Shown in pieces: positions 16,466 through 27,800 of a DNA stretch of 64,000 nucleotides. Each line of letters begins with the position of its first letter. Positions within the stretch are counted from its first letter, which is position 1. This stretch comes from Gimesia alba (lineage in GTDB: Bacteria; Planctomycetota; Planctomycetia; Planctomycetales; Planctomycetaceae), in assembly GCF_007744675.1 (NCBI RefSeq), contig NZ_CP036269.1:6437046-6501045 (forward strand). The letters are read 5' to 3'. The notes under the pieces were generated by a model that made no database searches, had not been told where the DNA came from, and worked only from the letters and a program-made list of their open reading frames with translations. A program made the position numbers and the translations under genes.

Positions 16466-16896
16466 ATGCATGATCAACCGCTGGCTTATTTCATAACGTT
16501 TACAGTGTATGGTACCTTCCTGCAGGGTGACGTGCGGTGGTGGCGGTCTCGTGGCAAAGGTTCGCGGACTCCTCAACTGTTTCTGGAACAGTGGCACCGT
16601 GATCGGCTCAAGCACGACGTCATTCTGCTCGACAAAGCTCAACGATCGGCAGTGGAAAACGAAACTGCCCGACTGTGCGGCGGGTGGCACCGTTGGCTTG
16701 TCCAACGGTGAAAGTGCGAGATCAAATCAAGGCCAACTGCACACGAGTCATTCGGCAAGGCTGGCCTGTGTTCATGGACCGCCCCGTCTGGACCGTTGGC
16801 GGCGACTGGCACTGTGTGAATTCCGAAGAGGAACTGGAACAGGTCATCCTGTATACAGCAGAAGCACAGGACCGAAAAGCCAGAGATATCCATTAA
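16466..16896 (+). pseudogene. Decayed RAYT (REP-associated Y1 transposase)
   Basis: The 5' part, from ATG 16466, encodes MHDQPLAYFITFTVYGTFLQ and continues with basic residues, the N-terminal signature of IS200-like Y1/RAYT proteins in planctomycetes. That frame stops at 16711. The 3' part continues in another frame (KVRDQIKANCTRVIRQGWPV to a stop after DIH at 16896) and keeps the tyrosine segment VILYTAEAQDRK. The central region expected to hold the H-x-H metal motif is absent, so there is both an internal deletion and a frame change, and the gene cannot make an active enzyme. It is bracketed by an inverted REP upstream and a direct REP downstream, the classical RAYT arrangement. Confidence 0.82.
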
Positions 16897-16908
16897 CAAA
16901 CAGAAAAA

Positions 16909-16934
16909 TTAGCCGCAGGGCGTTAGCCCCGGTT
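16909..16934 (+). repeat. REP palindrome (class 1)
   Basis: A consensus copy, 12 bases after the stop of the RAYT remnant. Together with the inverted copy at 16401-16426 it forms the outer boundary of the decayed element. Confidence 0.82.
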
Positions 16935-17005
16935 TTCGTTGATTTCTGTAAAGTTGTTTTTTTAACAACCCTCAGAACTATTAAATAAAAACACCCAGCA
17001 CACAC

Positions 17006-17036
17006 AAAAAAAGGCCTCCCTAAACAGGGAGACCTT
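17006..17036 (-). terminator. Intrinsic terminator of fliA operon
   Basis: Read on the minus strand, AAGGTCTCCCTG, a short loop and AGGGAGGCCTT form an 11-bp-class stem with one wobble, followed by a run of seven T. It begins about 30 bases after the fliA stop. Confidence 0.88.
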
Positions 17037-17066
17037 GTGTGTATACACAAATAATGACAGGCTTGA

Positions 17067-17843
<777 letters not shown>

Positions 17844-17920
17844 TTACTCCTCCGTGATCAACATACAGCCGTTTCAAATGGGTTAGAGATGAAAAGTATG
17901 ACTGCTAAAACGTTCTATAA

Positions 17921-18142
17921 TTAATCAAGATTATTTTTCCATTTTTCAAAACTTGCTCGCGCTGATTCTTCAACCAGTCGAGCGGCAACTTCCCCGAGCA
18001 CCAGACCGAGACCAAAAAATATGACTGCAGCTACTAATGCGGATTGAGTCGCGCCAATGAAATCAGCATGAGAGAGAATCCCTCGCACTGATTCAGTCGC
18101 AAAAGCGATTAGCGATAATCGAAATGCATAATGCAGGGCCAC
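17921..18142 (-). CDS. Small membrane protein in flagellar cluster
   Basis: A 73-residue frame beginning with GTG; no in-frame ATG exists. A long hydrophobic helix (about residues 32-52, ALVAAVIFFGLGLVLGEVAA) is followed by a charged tail ending KWKNNLD. It lies between flhG and fliA on the same strand. In some bacteria a small membrane protein occupies the same place, but I do not recognise a family. The ribosome site is weak. Context supports it being real. Confidence 0.55.
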   Translation of the reverse strand: MALHYAFRLSLIAFATESVRGILSHADFIGATQSALVAAVIFFGLGLVLGEVAARLVEESARASFEKWKNNLD

Positions 18143-18514
18143 AGAATATTCCCGGATAGAGTTTGAAAAATGTCCGGAATGAATTTCACTTCACTCCGAA
18201 GGGACCTTCGCTCGTCTATCTTTTTATATCGGCGTCCTGCTCCAGAAAATTTAACCTTTCTCCTACAATTTAATTAATCGTTAAAACCTAACATTTCATC
18301 GTTCCTGCATGCGTACCGCGATCCCCTGATATTGCTTTAACCTCAGCATTTACCAGTAGTTGAACCACGACAATACAGACGAATGTCTGCACGCCCAGTC
18401 AAAAATCAGTTGTTAAGGGTTTCGTAAAATGATGTGACTCAAGAGTGAGAAAGAACAGGAACAGAGAGAGATGAGAGAGAATTTCCTGTGATTTCTTACC
18501 GTAATTCCTGAGTG
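18143..18514. other. Non-coding gap between flhG and the small membrane gene
   Basis: 372 bases with no convincing open frame, repeat or terminator. It separates flhG from the two distal genes, so fliA may have its own promoter here or just upstream of its start. Confidence 0.5.
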
Positions 18515-19498
18515 TTATGCGGCTTCACCAAGCAAGCGCTTCCAAAGCCGCGGAAAGTAAGACTCTTGTTTGTGTTTCGGTTCTTTGACTTTATTCAGAT
18601 CGATCAGATGATCGGCCAGTTTATAAATTGCCTCCGACGCGGGACAATCCGGGTGACTTAATACAAAAGGCTCCCGGTCATAAACGGACTGTACCACATG
18701 CAGATCATGCGGAATCTGACCAGCCTGACTTAAGCCGGTGTGTAAAAATAATTCGGTGGTTTTCTTGAGTTGCTGAAAGACATTCTCGGCCTGGTCTTCA
18801 GAAGTAAATTGATTGACCAGCGTCTGTATTTCTAATGATTGAATGGTCGATAACGATTTGATCGTGGCATAAGCGTCGGCAATCGCCGTTGGTTCGGGAG
18901 TGGTCACGATCAACACATCGTCGGCGGTTGTGACAAACTGCCGGATACTGCGATGAATGCCAGTGCCGTTATCTAAAATCAGATAATCGTGTGTCGCTTC
19001 CAGTTCCTGCATTTGCCCCAGCACATCTTTGCGAACCGCTTCCGAGCAGTCGGCTAAATCGGTCAGGCCGCTGGCACCGGTGACCACGTTGACTCCTAAA
19101 GGTCCCTCGAGTTGAATTTCTTTTAAAGAACGGGCACCGCTGACCACATGCGACAGATTCCAATAGCCGTTTAAACGACTCAGTAAATCGATATTTCCGA
19201 GCGCCAGATTCACATCCATCAGGCAAACCGAGGCCCCCGATTGTGCCAGCGCCAACGCCAGGTTCAGAGAAATGACTGATTTTCCGACGCCCCCTTTTCC
19301 ACTGCAAACCGCAAGTGTCCGACAGCGTGTTGATTTGTCTTTCTCAATGATTCCCGGCTGCCGTTGTTCCATCAGACCACGCAGAACCTTGGCCTGGTCG
19401 CCCCGCGATGCGAGAGACGGCTGAAGATTCTCCGTCGTTGGATCAGTAGAAATGACTTCTGCCTGACTCACTAAGATTTCATTGACAACTGGAGCCAT
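18515..19498 (-). CDS. flhG: MinD/ParA-like ATPase FlhG (YlxH)
   Basis: A 327-residue ATPase. The ATG at 19498 is preferred over a TTG 36 bases earlier because AAGGGAAG stands 6 bases before it. A deviant Walker A (CSGKGGVGKS) opens the ATPase domain at ~90, followed by VCLMDVNLALGNIDLL (switch I-like), ILDNGTGIHRS (Walker B region, with Asn where MinD-type proteins often have Thr or Ser) and VTTPEPTAIADAY. These are typical of FlhG, which sets flagellar number with the GTPase FlhF. It follows flhF by 91 bases. The N-terminal ~85 residues are variable, as is common. Confidence 0.92.
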   Translation of the reverse strand: MAPVVNEILVSQAEVISTDPTTENLQPSLASRGDQAKVLRGLMEQRQPGIIEKDKSTRCRTLAVCSGKGGVGKSVISLNLALALAQSGASVCLMDVNLALGNIDLLSRLNGYWNLSHVVSGARSLKEIQLEGPLGVNVVTGASGLTDLADCSEAVRKDVLGQMQELEATHDYLILDNGTGIHRSIRQFVTTADDVLIVTTPEPTAIADAYATIKSLSTIQSLEIQTLVNQFTSEDQAENVFQQLKKTTELFLHTGLSQAGQIPHDLHVVQSVYDREPFVLSHPDCPASEAIYKLADHLIDLNKVKEPKHKQESYFPRLWKRLLGEAA

Positions 19499-19589
19499 CT
19501 GGCTTCCCTTTTCGCTAAATTTCGTTTTAAACAAAACGCCTGTGATAAACTTTTGAATTCCTGATAATGAAGTCCGATCTGCATCGGCA

Positions 19590-20945
19590 TTAACGCAATT
19601 GATCTTCTCCCAAAATCAAACGGGCCATCCGAGCGGCATTGGCGGGTTCGATATCATCGGGAACGTCCTGGCCGGTCGTCAGATAACGCATGGGCAATTG
19701 AACATTCTGACTTAAAGTCAACAGACTGCCCATCACCGGCGCTTCATCCAGTTTGGTCAGAATCATCGACGTCGGATTGGCAACCTGAAATCGTTTTGCA
19801 ATCGCTTCCAGACTTTTCAAACTGGAGGTCATACTCATGACCAGAGAGACTTCATCAATGGGCACTTCGCGGAACAACTGTTCGAGTTCCTGAATTTTCA
19901 AATCATCGCTGGGACTGCGGCCGGCGGTATCGACGAGAATCAGATCCAGGCCCACCATTTCATCGAGTGCCTGCTGCATCTCGCGGGGTGTGCTGACGAC
20001 CTTCATCGGCAGATCAATAATTTCGGCATAGGTGCGTAACTGTTCGACGGCGGCAATGCGATAGGTGTCGACCGTGACCAGCCCCATTTTCACGTTATCA
20101 CGTAATCGGAAGTTCGCGGCCAGTTTGGCAATCGTGGTGGTTTTCCCGACCCCCGTCGGTCCCACCAGTGCGACCACTTTGCGTTGTCCGGGAACCGCCC
20201 GAATCGGTGAGGTACAGGAGAGTTGAGATTCGATTAACGCAGCCAGCAGTGCTTTGCTGGCATTGGTGTCTTTAAGTTGTTCGGGTGTCGCATTTTCTTT
20301 GAGCTTCGTAATCAGTTCATGCGCGATGGATTCATCGACTTCGGCATCAATCAGACTTGTATAAATCTGGAACAACTCCGTCGGGACATCCGTCGATCGC
20401 TGTGATCGAGTGCGGCGATCCAAAGATTCCAGCATCTCTTGAATGGCGTTGAGTTTTTCTGCGAACTCTTCCGTCGGGTCATAGGCTTTCTGTTCTGGTG
20501 GACTCTGTCGCGGAATGCGCTCGGATGCTCTTTGATCAAAACGACTTCGAACCCGCGGAGGAGTCGGTGCAGCAGAATATTCGGGCTGGCGTTCCGGTAG
20601 ATCCGGTCGACGGGGAGGAGCCGCACTTCGCTGGGCGGGAGCAGTGGGTGCATCTGATTCCGTATAGGCATTCACATTCGCATTCGTGGGCTGCAAATTG
20701 GAGGCGCGATGACGCAGGCCGGAAGTTGCCCGGTTATTTTTTTGCACGGCGGCTGGGGTACGTGTTTTGATATCCAGACCGGCTGTGATTTCGAATTCTT
20801 CTTTGGGCTTGGACCAGGGCAAGAGACCTTTACGGCCCGGAACCTGCTTGGTCTGCAGGATGACGGCATCACTGCCCATTTCCTGGCGAACCAGGTTCAG
20901 TGCTTCCTGCATCGATGCGGCTTTGAAAGTGCGAACATCTGACAT
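19590..20945 (-). CDS. flhF: Flagellar SRP-family GTPase FlhF
   Basis: A 451-residue protein. The N-terminal B domain (FKAASMQEALNLVRQEMGSD) is typical of FlhF; a proline- and charge-rich linker (~90-150) follows. The N domain and G domain carry G1 GPTGVGKTTT (~ residue 260), VDTYRIAAVEQL, G3 DTAGRSPSD and G4 TKLDEA, all intact. FlhF guides the flagellar basal body to its place together with FlhG. Gene order flhA-flhF-flhG is conserved in many polar flagellates, and the spacing to flhA (103 bases) fits an operon. Confidence 0.95.
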   Translation of the reverse strand: MSDVRTFKAASMQEALNLVRQEMGSDAVILQTKQVPGRKGLLPWSKPKEEFEITAGLDIKTRTPAAVQKNNRATSGLRHRASNLQPTNANVNAYTESDAPTAPAQRSAAPPRRPDLPERQPEYSAAPTPPRVRSRFDQRASERIPRQSPPEQKAYDPTEEFAEKLNAIQEMLESLDRRTRSQRSTDVPTELFQIYTSLIDAEVDESIAHELITKLKENATPEQLKDTNASKALLAALIESQLSCTSPIRAVPGQRKVVALVGPTGVGKTTTIAKLAANFRLRDNVKMGLVTVDTYRIAAVEQLRTYAEIIDLPMKVVSTPREMQQALDEMVGLDLILVDTAGRSPSDDLKIQELEQLFREVPIDEVSLVMSMTSSLKSLEAIAKRFQVANPTSMILTKLDEAPVMGSLLTLSQNVQLPMRYLTTGQDVPDDIEPANAARMARLILGEDQLR

Positions 20946-21048
20946 GTTTCACGTTTCCTCTATTTCACGTTTCTGTTTGTATTGTGGAGTCTCTGAATTC
21001 CAGCTTTTCTCTTAAAGCGTCTTTGTCTCGTGTTTAAATCTGTGTTAC

Positions 21049-23169
21049 TCATGCCGCCCCCACCATTTGCTCTGGATTCAAGTGACTGGCCGAAATCTGG
21101 CCGACCGCTTCGACATCCGTGTCGCGGGTAATTTCGTTTAAGCTCAATACCACCAGTCGTGGTAATAAGGGGGAGGTAATCTGTTTCAAGCCGGCTCTGA
21201 TTTGCGGATTGCAGATCACAATCGGATGTCCGCCGGAAGCGACCAGCGGTTCAATCTGATTGGCAATTGCCTGCGTAATCATTTCTCCGGTCTGGGGAGC
21301 CAGTTTGATAACCAGCCCATGTTCGTTGTAATCAATGCCCGACATCAGCACATCTTCAAGTTCGGGATCCAGGGTGACGACTCTTAACAGGCGTTTGCTG
21401 TCGCGATACTGCTGGCAGATGCTACGGGCCAGACCATTGCGGACATATTCCGTTAAAATCATGGGTTCTTTGGTGCGGTCTGCATAATCGCCGAGTGACT
21501 GCAAAATGGTTTCCAGATCGCGAATCGGCACACGTTCACGCAGCAAGTTCGAAAGTACGTGCTGCACTTGTGAAATTTTCAGCACATCGGGAATCAGCTC
21601 TTCAACCACTTTGGGAGATGATTCCTTGAGGTTTTCGATGAGGGCATGCACCTGCTCGCGGGTCAACAGTTCGCTGCTGTGTTCGCGAACGACTTCGGTC
21701 AGATGCGTAATCACCACAGCCGAGGGTTCGACCACATTGAATCCCATCAACTCGGCGCGTTCTTTTTGTCCCAGTTCAATCCATTTCGCTGGTCGACCGA
21801 ATGCTGGTTCGACAGTGTCGATTCCAGGAATGTCGCCGTTGGTGGCTCCCGTATCAATGGCCAATAAGCCGTCGGGATAAATCGCTCCCCAGGCCACGGC
21901 CACATCGCGGATTTTAATCTGGTAGTCGCGTTGTCCCAGTCGAATGTTATCTCTGATGCGAACCTTAGGCAGAATGATTCCCAGCTCCTGGGCAATTTTG
22001 TGTCGGATGCGGGTCACGCGATCCAATAAGTCGCCGCCGGTCGCCGGGTCCGCCATTCGCAGTAAGCCCACGCCCAGCTCCAGTTCCAGCGGATCAACAA
22101 ACAGATGATCTTCAGGCTTGGGCTCGGGGCGAGGCTGCTCCTGTTGTTGTGTTTCTTCTTTTTGTTTGATCACTTCCGCTGCCTGTTGGCCTTTTCTTCG
22201 CAGGGTTCCGGTAATGGCACATCCCACGGCCAATGCCAGCATCGGCCCCGCGGGCAAGCCGGTAAAGGCCAGTGCAAACAGAAACGTTGATGCCAGGAAC
22301 AAGGCTTCGGGGTGACCGGAGAACTGCCTGACCACGTCACGCGGCAGATTACTGTCAACCGAAGTTCGCGTTACAATCAAACCAGCGGCCAGTGAAATCA
22401 GGAAGCCGGGAACCTGTGTGACCAGACCATCACCGATCGTGAGTGTGGTAAAGACGGTTGCCGCTTTGCCCAACTCCATGCCATGATCGACCATGCCGAC
22501 ATACAGACCACCGACCACATTGATCAACGTAATGATAATACTGGCAATGGAATCGCCGCGGACAAACTTACTGGCACCGTCCATTGAGCCGTAGAAGTCG
22601 GCTTGTTCGGTAACCTCTTTGCGGCGTTCTTTGGCTTCTTCCGAACTGATCAAACCGGCATTCAAATCGGCGTCGATCGCCATCTGCTTACCGGGCATAC
22701 TATCGAGTGCAAAACGGGCGGCCACTTCACTGATGCGGGTCGCACCTTTGGTAATCACCATAAATTGAATCGTGACCAGAATCACGAAGATAATCAGTCC
22801 CACTACCAATTCACCACCGGCAACAAACTGACCGAAGGCTTCAATCACACCGCCGGCAGCAGCCGTTCCGTCGGCAGCACCACGGGTTAAAATCAAACGG
22901 GTGGAAGCCACGTTGAGCACCAGTCGCGCCAACGTGGTACCCAGCAGAATGGCAGGGAATACACTGAATTCCAGCGGGCGTTTGACGTAGATTGTCGTCA
23001 TCAAAATCACGACCGAAACCGTGATGTTGCAAGACAATAAGAAGTCCATCACGAACGGAGGCAACGGCGCAATGATCACCAGAACTGAACTCACTATGAC
23101 TAGTGGGAAAATCAGCCCGGAATTGCGCAAGATTGATCCGGATAGACCGGTTTTAGACTCCGGTGGCAT
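21049..23169 (-). CDS. flhA: Flagellar export apparatus protein FlhA
   Basis: A 706-residue protein, the usual length for the family. Eight N-terminal membrane helices are visible (first at ~17-37), with the FHIPEP-family region around RPLEFSVFPAILLGTTLARL and ARFALDSMPGKQMAIDADLN. The cytoplasmic C-terminal domain (~350-706) follows and contains VVEPSAVVITHLTEVVREH and the SYAD/RTKEP-type stretch. FlhA is the export-gate component of the flagellar type III secretion system. It starts the minus-strand cluster flhA-flhF-flhG-x-fliA. Confidence 0.97.
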   Translation of the reverse strand: MPPESKTGLSGSILRNSGLIFPLVIVSSVLVIIAPLPPFVMDFLLSCNITVSVVILMTTIYVKRPLEFSVFPAILLGTTLARLVLNVASTRLILTRGAADGTAAAGGVIEAFGQFVAGGELVVGLIIFVILVTIQFMVITKGATRISEVAARFALDSMPGKQMAIDADLNAGLISSEEAKERRKEVTEQADFYGSMDGASKFVRGDSIASIIITLINVVGGLYVGMVDHGMELGKAATVFTTLTIGDGLVTQVPGFLISLAAGLIVTRTSVDSNLPRDVVRQFSGHPEALFLASTFLFALAFTGLPAGPMLALAVGCAITGTLRRKGQQAAEVIKQKEETQQQEQPRPEPKPEDHLFVDPLELELGVGLLRMADPATGGDLLDRVTRIRHKIAQELGIILPKVRIRDNIRLGQRDYQIKIRDVAVAWGAIYPDGLLAIDTGATNGDIPGIDTVEPAFGRPAKWIELGQKERAELMGFNVVEPSAVVITHLTEVVREHSSELLTREQVHALIENLKESSPKVVEELIPDVLKISQVQHVLSNLLRERVPIRDLETILQSLGDYADRTKEPMILTEYVRNGLARSICQQYRDSKRLLRVVTLDPELEDVLMSGIDYNEHGLVIKLAPQTGEMITQAIANQIEPLVASGGHPIVICNPQIRAGLKQITSPLLPRLVVLSLNEITRDTDVEAVGQISASHLNPEQMVGAA

Positions 23170-23356
23170 CCATGCCTCCGCGATATACAGTAAATTGGAT
23201 TAGTGAGTAGGAATTACAGAACAGTAAGGAAGTGAATTGATTTGATTTTGAGATGGATGAGAGAGAGGCGAGTGATAATGAAATCTTCAAATTCTGTCCA
23301 GAGGATTTCTTAATATTTCGTTCAAGTTTTTTTCAGTATCAGCCGAGAGCCTGGTT

Positions 23357-24784
23357 TCAAGCCAACATTTTCTGAACCAGATGGGCTTCTTCCACACCCG
23401 TTAGACGAAAATCGAGACCCTGGTAAAAATAGGAAAGCTCATGGTGATCAATGCCCAACAGATGCAACACGGTCGCATGAAAGTCGCGAACGTGAACCGT
23501 ATCTTCGACCGAGTAGTATCCCAGTTCGTCAGTTTCTCCTATTGTGACACCCGGCTTCGAACCGCCGCCAGCCACCCACATTGTGAATGCATCGATATGA
23601 TGATCGCGGCCGATCAGATCGCGGGGTTCGCCCTGAGGGGTTCTTCCGAACTCTCCCCCCCAGATGACCAGCGTATCCTCTAACAGCCCGCGCTGTTTCA
23701 AATCTTTGACGAGTGCCGCCGATGCCTGATCGGTTTCCAGACAGCGTGCATCCAGCGCATCGCCCAGATCAGTCCCTTTATTTCCATGATGGTCCCAGTC
23801 GGTGTGGTACAATTGGACAAAGCGGCAGCCTTTTTCGATTAACCTGCGTGCCAGCAAACAGTTACGAGCATAAGAGGGCTTTGCCGGGTCGACGCCATAC
23901 AGATCGAGTGTTTCTTTGGTTTCGCCGGACAAGTCCATCAACTCTGGTGCACTGGACTGCATGCGATACGCCATTTCGTAAGCGGAAATGCGTGTCGAGA
24001 TTTCGGGATCTCGCGTTTTTTCCAGACGCAGCGCATTGAGTTCGTTCACGGTATCGATAAATTCGGACTGCCGTTTCTGATCAATTCCCTTCGGGCTGGA
24101 CAGATTCAAAATGGGATCGGCGCCATTCAGAAAGGGAACGCCCTGATACGTGGTCGGCAGAAACCCGCTACCCCAAAGAGGAGCCCCGCCACGGGGTCCG
24201 CGGGGACCAGACTGCAGCACGACAAAGCCGGGCAGATTTTGTGATTCACTGCCAATCCCGTACGTCACCCAGGCCCCCATACTAGGACGCCCGAACTGCT
24301 GTGTGCCCGTATTCATAAACAGTTTGGCCGGTCCGTGATTGAACACATCCGTTTTCATACTTTTCAGAACCGTAATATCGTCGGCCACACTCGCCAGGTG
24401 CGGAACCGCATCCGAAAGTTCCGTTCCCGCGGCACCATGCTTTTTGAATTTGCGGCGCGTGCCCAGCAGCTTGGCGTCTTTTTTCAGAAACGCGAACTGC
24501 TTGCCTTCGACATACGATTCGGGAATGACTTTGCCTTCCAGTTCCTGGAGTTTGGGTTTGAAGTCAAACAACTCCAGCTGGCTCGGCCCTCCCGCCATGA
24601 ACAGATAGATCACGTTTTTGGCTTTGGGGGGATGATGTGTTTTCCCCAGCGCGGAAGGCCCCGCTTGTGCCTGTTGCTCATTCTGCAGCAGTGCAGCCAG
24701 CCCCATCGCACCGGCTCCCACAGCGCAATTCTCAAAAAAGTGGCGTCGTGTCTGATCGCGTAATACGAGGTCGTCAAAACTCAT
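23357..24784 (-). CDS. DUF1501 (sulfatase-fold) Tat-exported protein
   Basis: A 475-residue protein. The ATG at 24784 has AAGGAGA 6 bases upstream, which fixes the start; an earlier frame extension is rejected. Residues 14-40 form a twin-arginine-type signal (RRHFFENCAVGAGAMGLAAL). The rest is a DUF1501 domain with the alkaline-phosphatase-superfamily look: FMAGGPSQLELFDFKP, WDHHGNKG and WGGEFGRTP then RDHH. These planctomycete proteins are nearly always encoded after a cytochrome/DUF1549/DUF1553 gene, as here with a 58-base gap. The substrate is not established for the family. Confidence 0.93.
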   Translation of the reverse strand: MSFDDLVLRDQTRRHFFENCAVGAGAMGLAALLQNEQQAQAGPSALGKTHHPPKAKNVIYLFMAGGPSQLELFDFKPKLQELEGKVIPESYVEGKQFAFLKKDAKLLGTRRKFKKHGAAGTELSDAVPHLASVADDITVLKSMKTDVFNHGPAKLFMNTGTQQFGRPSMGAWVTYGIGSESQNLPGFVVLQSGPRGPRGGAPLWGSGFLPTTYQGVPFLNGADPILNLSSPKGIDQKRQSEFIDTVNELNALRLEKTRDPEISTRISAYEMAYRMQSSAPELMDLSGETKETLDLYGVDPAKPSYARNCLLARRLIEKGCRFVQLYHTDWDHHGNKGTDLGDALDARCLETDQASAALVKDLKQRGLLEDTLVIWGGEFGRTPQGEPRDLIGRDHHIDAFTMWVAGGGSKPGVTIGETDELGYYSVEDTVHVRDFHATVLHLLGIDHHELSYFYQGLDFRLTGVEEAHLVQKMLA

Positions 24785-24842
24785 CCGCTGTCTCCTTGAA
24801 TGCCACGTTGTTGAAACACGGCATTCAGTTTGAGAAAATGTG

Positions 24843-27800
24843 TTATTCGCGTGTAATAAATTCATCCAGATTCATCAGGACACGGGCGACCGCCGTCCAA
24901 CTGGCGGCTTCCGCGACATCGATTTCTTTCGGTCGCTTATCTGAAGCGACCTGAGCCGCTTCTTTCGGTGATTCCTTAAAATGCGCCCGCTGTTCGTTTA
25001 AGTAACGGGTCAGCACATCCAGTTCATGATCAGAGGGCGTCCGGGACAGACAAATCTGGAATGCCTGTCTCATTCGACCTTCATCGTAATCGGGACCTTC
25101 TGTGAGTATTCGCACAGCAAAGCCCTGAATCAGTTCAAACAGGGAATGATCGTTGGCCAGCGTTAACGCCTGCAGAGGTGTATTCGAACGAACGCGGCGG
25201 GTGCACGTCGTATTACTGTTGGGGGCATCGAAGGTCGGCAGCATCGGATACGGGCTTGAACGCCAGAAATACGTATACATGCCACGGCGGTATCGATCTT
25301 CGCCTTTCTCTTCCGGCCAGGCTTTTTTGTTTTGTGTCAGAACATAAATCCCCTCAGGTTGAGGTGGATAAACACTCGGGCCGCCAATTTTTCGCGTCAA
25401 CAAACCGCTGCTGGCGAGAAAAATATCACGGATCGATTCGGCTTCCATCCGAAACCGGTTCTGACGAGAAAGTAGCAAATTGCGCGGGTCCTGTGATTGG
25501 TTAGTAGGAACAAAGTCCGACGCCTGACGATAGGCGGCCGACATCACAATCAGTCGATGCAGTTTTTTCATATCCCAGCCATTGTGCATAAACTCTGCAG
25601 CCAGCCAGTCGAGTAGCTCGGGGTTGGTCGGCGCGGTTCCCTGCGTGCCGAAATCGTTTTCGGTTTCGACGATCCCTTTACCAAAGAAGCGTTGCCAGTA
25701 ACGATTGACGGTCACCCGGGCCGTCAGAGGTTGCTCGGGACTGGTGAGCCAGTTGGCAAAATCCAGGCGCGTCGGTGTTTTCACAGCTTCGGGCATCGGC
25801 GGTAAGACATCCGGAACTCCGGGGCTGACACGCGCACCGGGTGCCAGAAAATTACCTCGCAAGAGAATAAACGTTTCGCGTGGTTTTGGCAGTTCCTTCA
25901 AGACCATCGTCGTCACAATGGCTTTATTCAGTTTGGTCTGCTCTGCTTTCTGCTTTGTCAACTGCTCGTTCAGTTGAGACCATTTTGCATCCGACTTATG
26001 AAACTCATCGGCTATCTTCGCCTTCAGTTTTGCATCCCATTTTTCTTCCGGTTGCTTTAGCTGAGCAAGAAGCTCAGAATCAAAATTCAACACGCCAGGG
26101 CCAACGTTCGTTATCGCGAAACGGAAACGACCGACATTGTACCTGGAATCACGAGTCTGGGTTAAGGTGATTCGCAACTTCATTGGCTCGTCGGATGTGA
26201 GTGCTTCGTTCAAATGTAGTATCGCGTGACGATTCACATTCATCTTGCCTTTTTTCACGTTGATCGCCCAACCGGTTTTCAAATCGCCGTCGACCAGATT
26301 TTGAGCGGGAAACTTCACTTGCGAATGGTCGGCGGTCGCTTTCGCCAGCTTCACCGGCTCATATGCTGACCAGCCGGCTTTCAATTTTCGTGCGACTTCC
26401 ACGCTGACTTCATCCAAGACAAAGTTCCCATTGCCGGCCCAGCCGGGTCCCATTTTCGGCAGGCTCTCATGCGTGAGTACTTCCAGCCGCACTCCCGTCG
26501 TTCCCGAGGGAACCATCGCCGTTTCGACGACATAGGTATCGTTGTTAGGAATCTTGCCACCGACCAGCAGTGAATCATCTTCCAATACCGTGATCGTCGC
26601 TCCATTCTCGGATTTCGCAGTCTCTGATTTCAGAATCGCCCATTGCTGTTCGGAATCTTTCAGAGCCTGCTTCAGATCCTGTTGCCACGTCTGAAATTTC
26701 GGTTCCAGTTGTTTTTTGCGTTCTGCCAGTTGTTTCTCGATCTTTGTTATCTCTTGTTTGAGACTGGCCTGCTTCGCTTTCTGTTCGTCGGTTGGCAGTG
26801 CTAAGGTCGGTGGCGCACTGTTTATGTCAGCCGTACTATTGAAGATCGCATACAGTTGATAGAAGTCCCGCTGTGTAATCGGATCGTACTTATGCTTATG
26901 ACATTGAGCACAGCCGACAGTCAGTCCCAGGAATGCGGCCCCTGTTGTATTCACCCGATCGACGACTGCTTCGACACGAAACTGTTCCGGGTTCGTGCCC
27001 CCTTCCTGGTTGATCAGTGTATTTCGATGAAAGCCGGTCGCGATTAATTGTTCGGTCGTCGGATTGGGCAGTAAGTCGCCGGCCAGCTGTTCTTTCACAA
27101 ATTGATCAAAGGGCATGTTTGCATTGATGGCGTCGATCACCCAGTCCCGGTATTTCCAGATCGAACGCGGGCCATCGATGGTAAAACCATTGGAGTCAGC
27201 GTAGCGGGCCACATCCAGCCAGTGCCGCGCCCAACGCTCACCATAGTGAGGAGAGGCCAGCAGCCGATCAACGAGCCGCTCATACGCCCCCGGTTTCGTA
27301 TCTGCCAGGAATTGCTGCACCTCTTCTACAGAAGGAGTCAGCCCCGTTAAGTCCAGACTTAAACGACGAATCAATGTGCTGCGGTCTGCTTCTGCTGAGG
27401 GTTTCAGTTTGTTCTGCTCTAACCGGCTCAGAATCAATGCGTCGATCGGATTCCTGACCCACGCCTGCTGTTTGACCTCAGGCACTTTTGGCCGCTGGAT
27501 TGGTTGGAATGACCAGTGGTCTGATTGTTTCTGCGTCGCTTTTAGCGTTCGTTCCGCCTCAGGAATTTGGCCGCCCTGATCAATCCATTGTTGAATCAGC
27601 GCAATTTCGGCTGGCTTCAACGGCTCCTGATCGTGAGGCATCCGGGGAATTTTGCCTTGCCCCGACAGACTCAGGAACAGAGGGCTCTCGGCACTCTTAC
27701 CGGGAATCACCGCCGGACCCCGGTCTCCCCCTTTGAGAATGTTCGCACCAAAGTCCAGTCGCAGCCCCGATTCTTCGGCATCTTGAGAATGACAGTCGTA

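Noticed and set aside
16509-16988. Plus-strand frame of 159 codons across the RAYT remnant
   Set aside because: It is an alternative frame of the transposase remnant and continues through the REP; the other frames match RAYT motifs.
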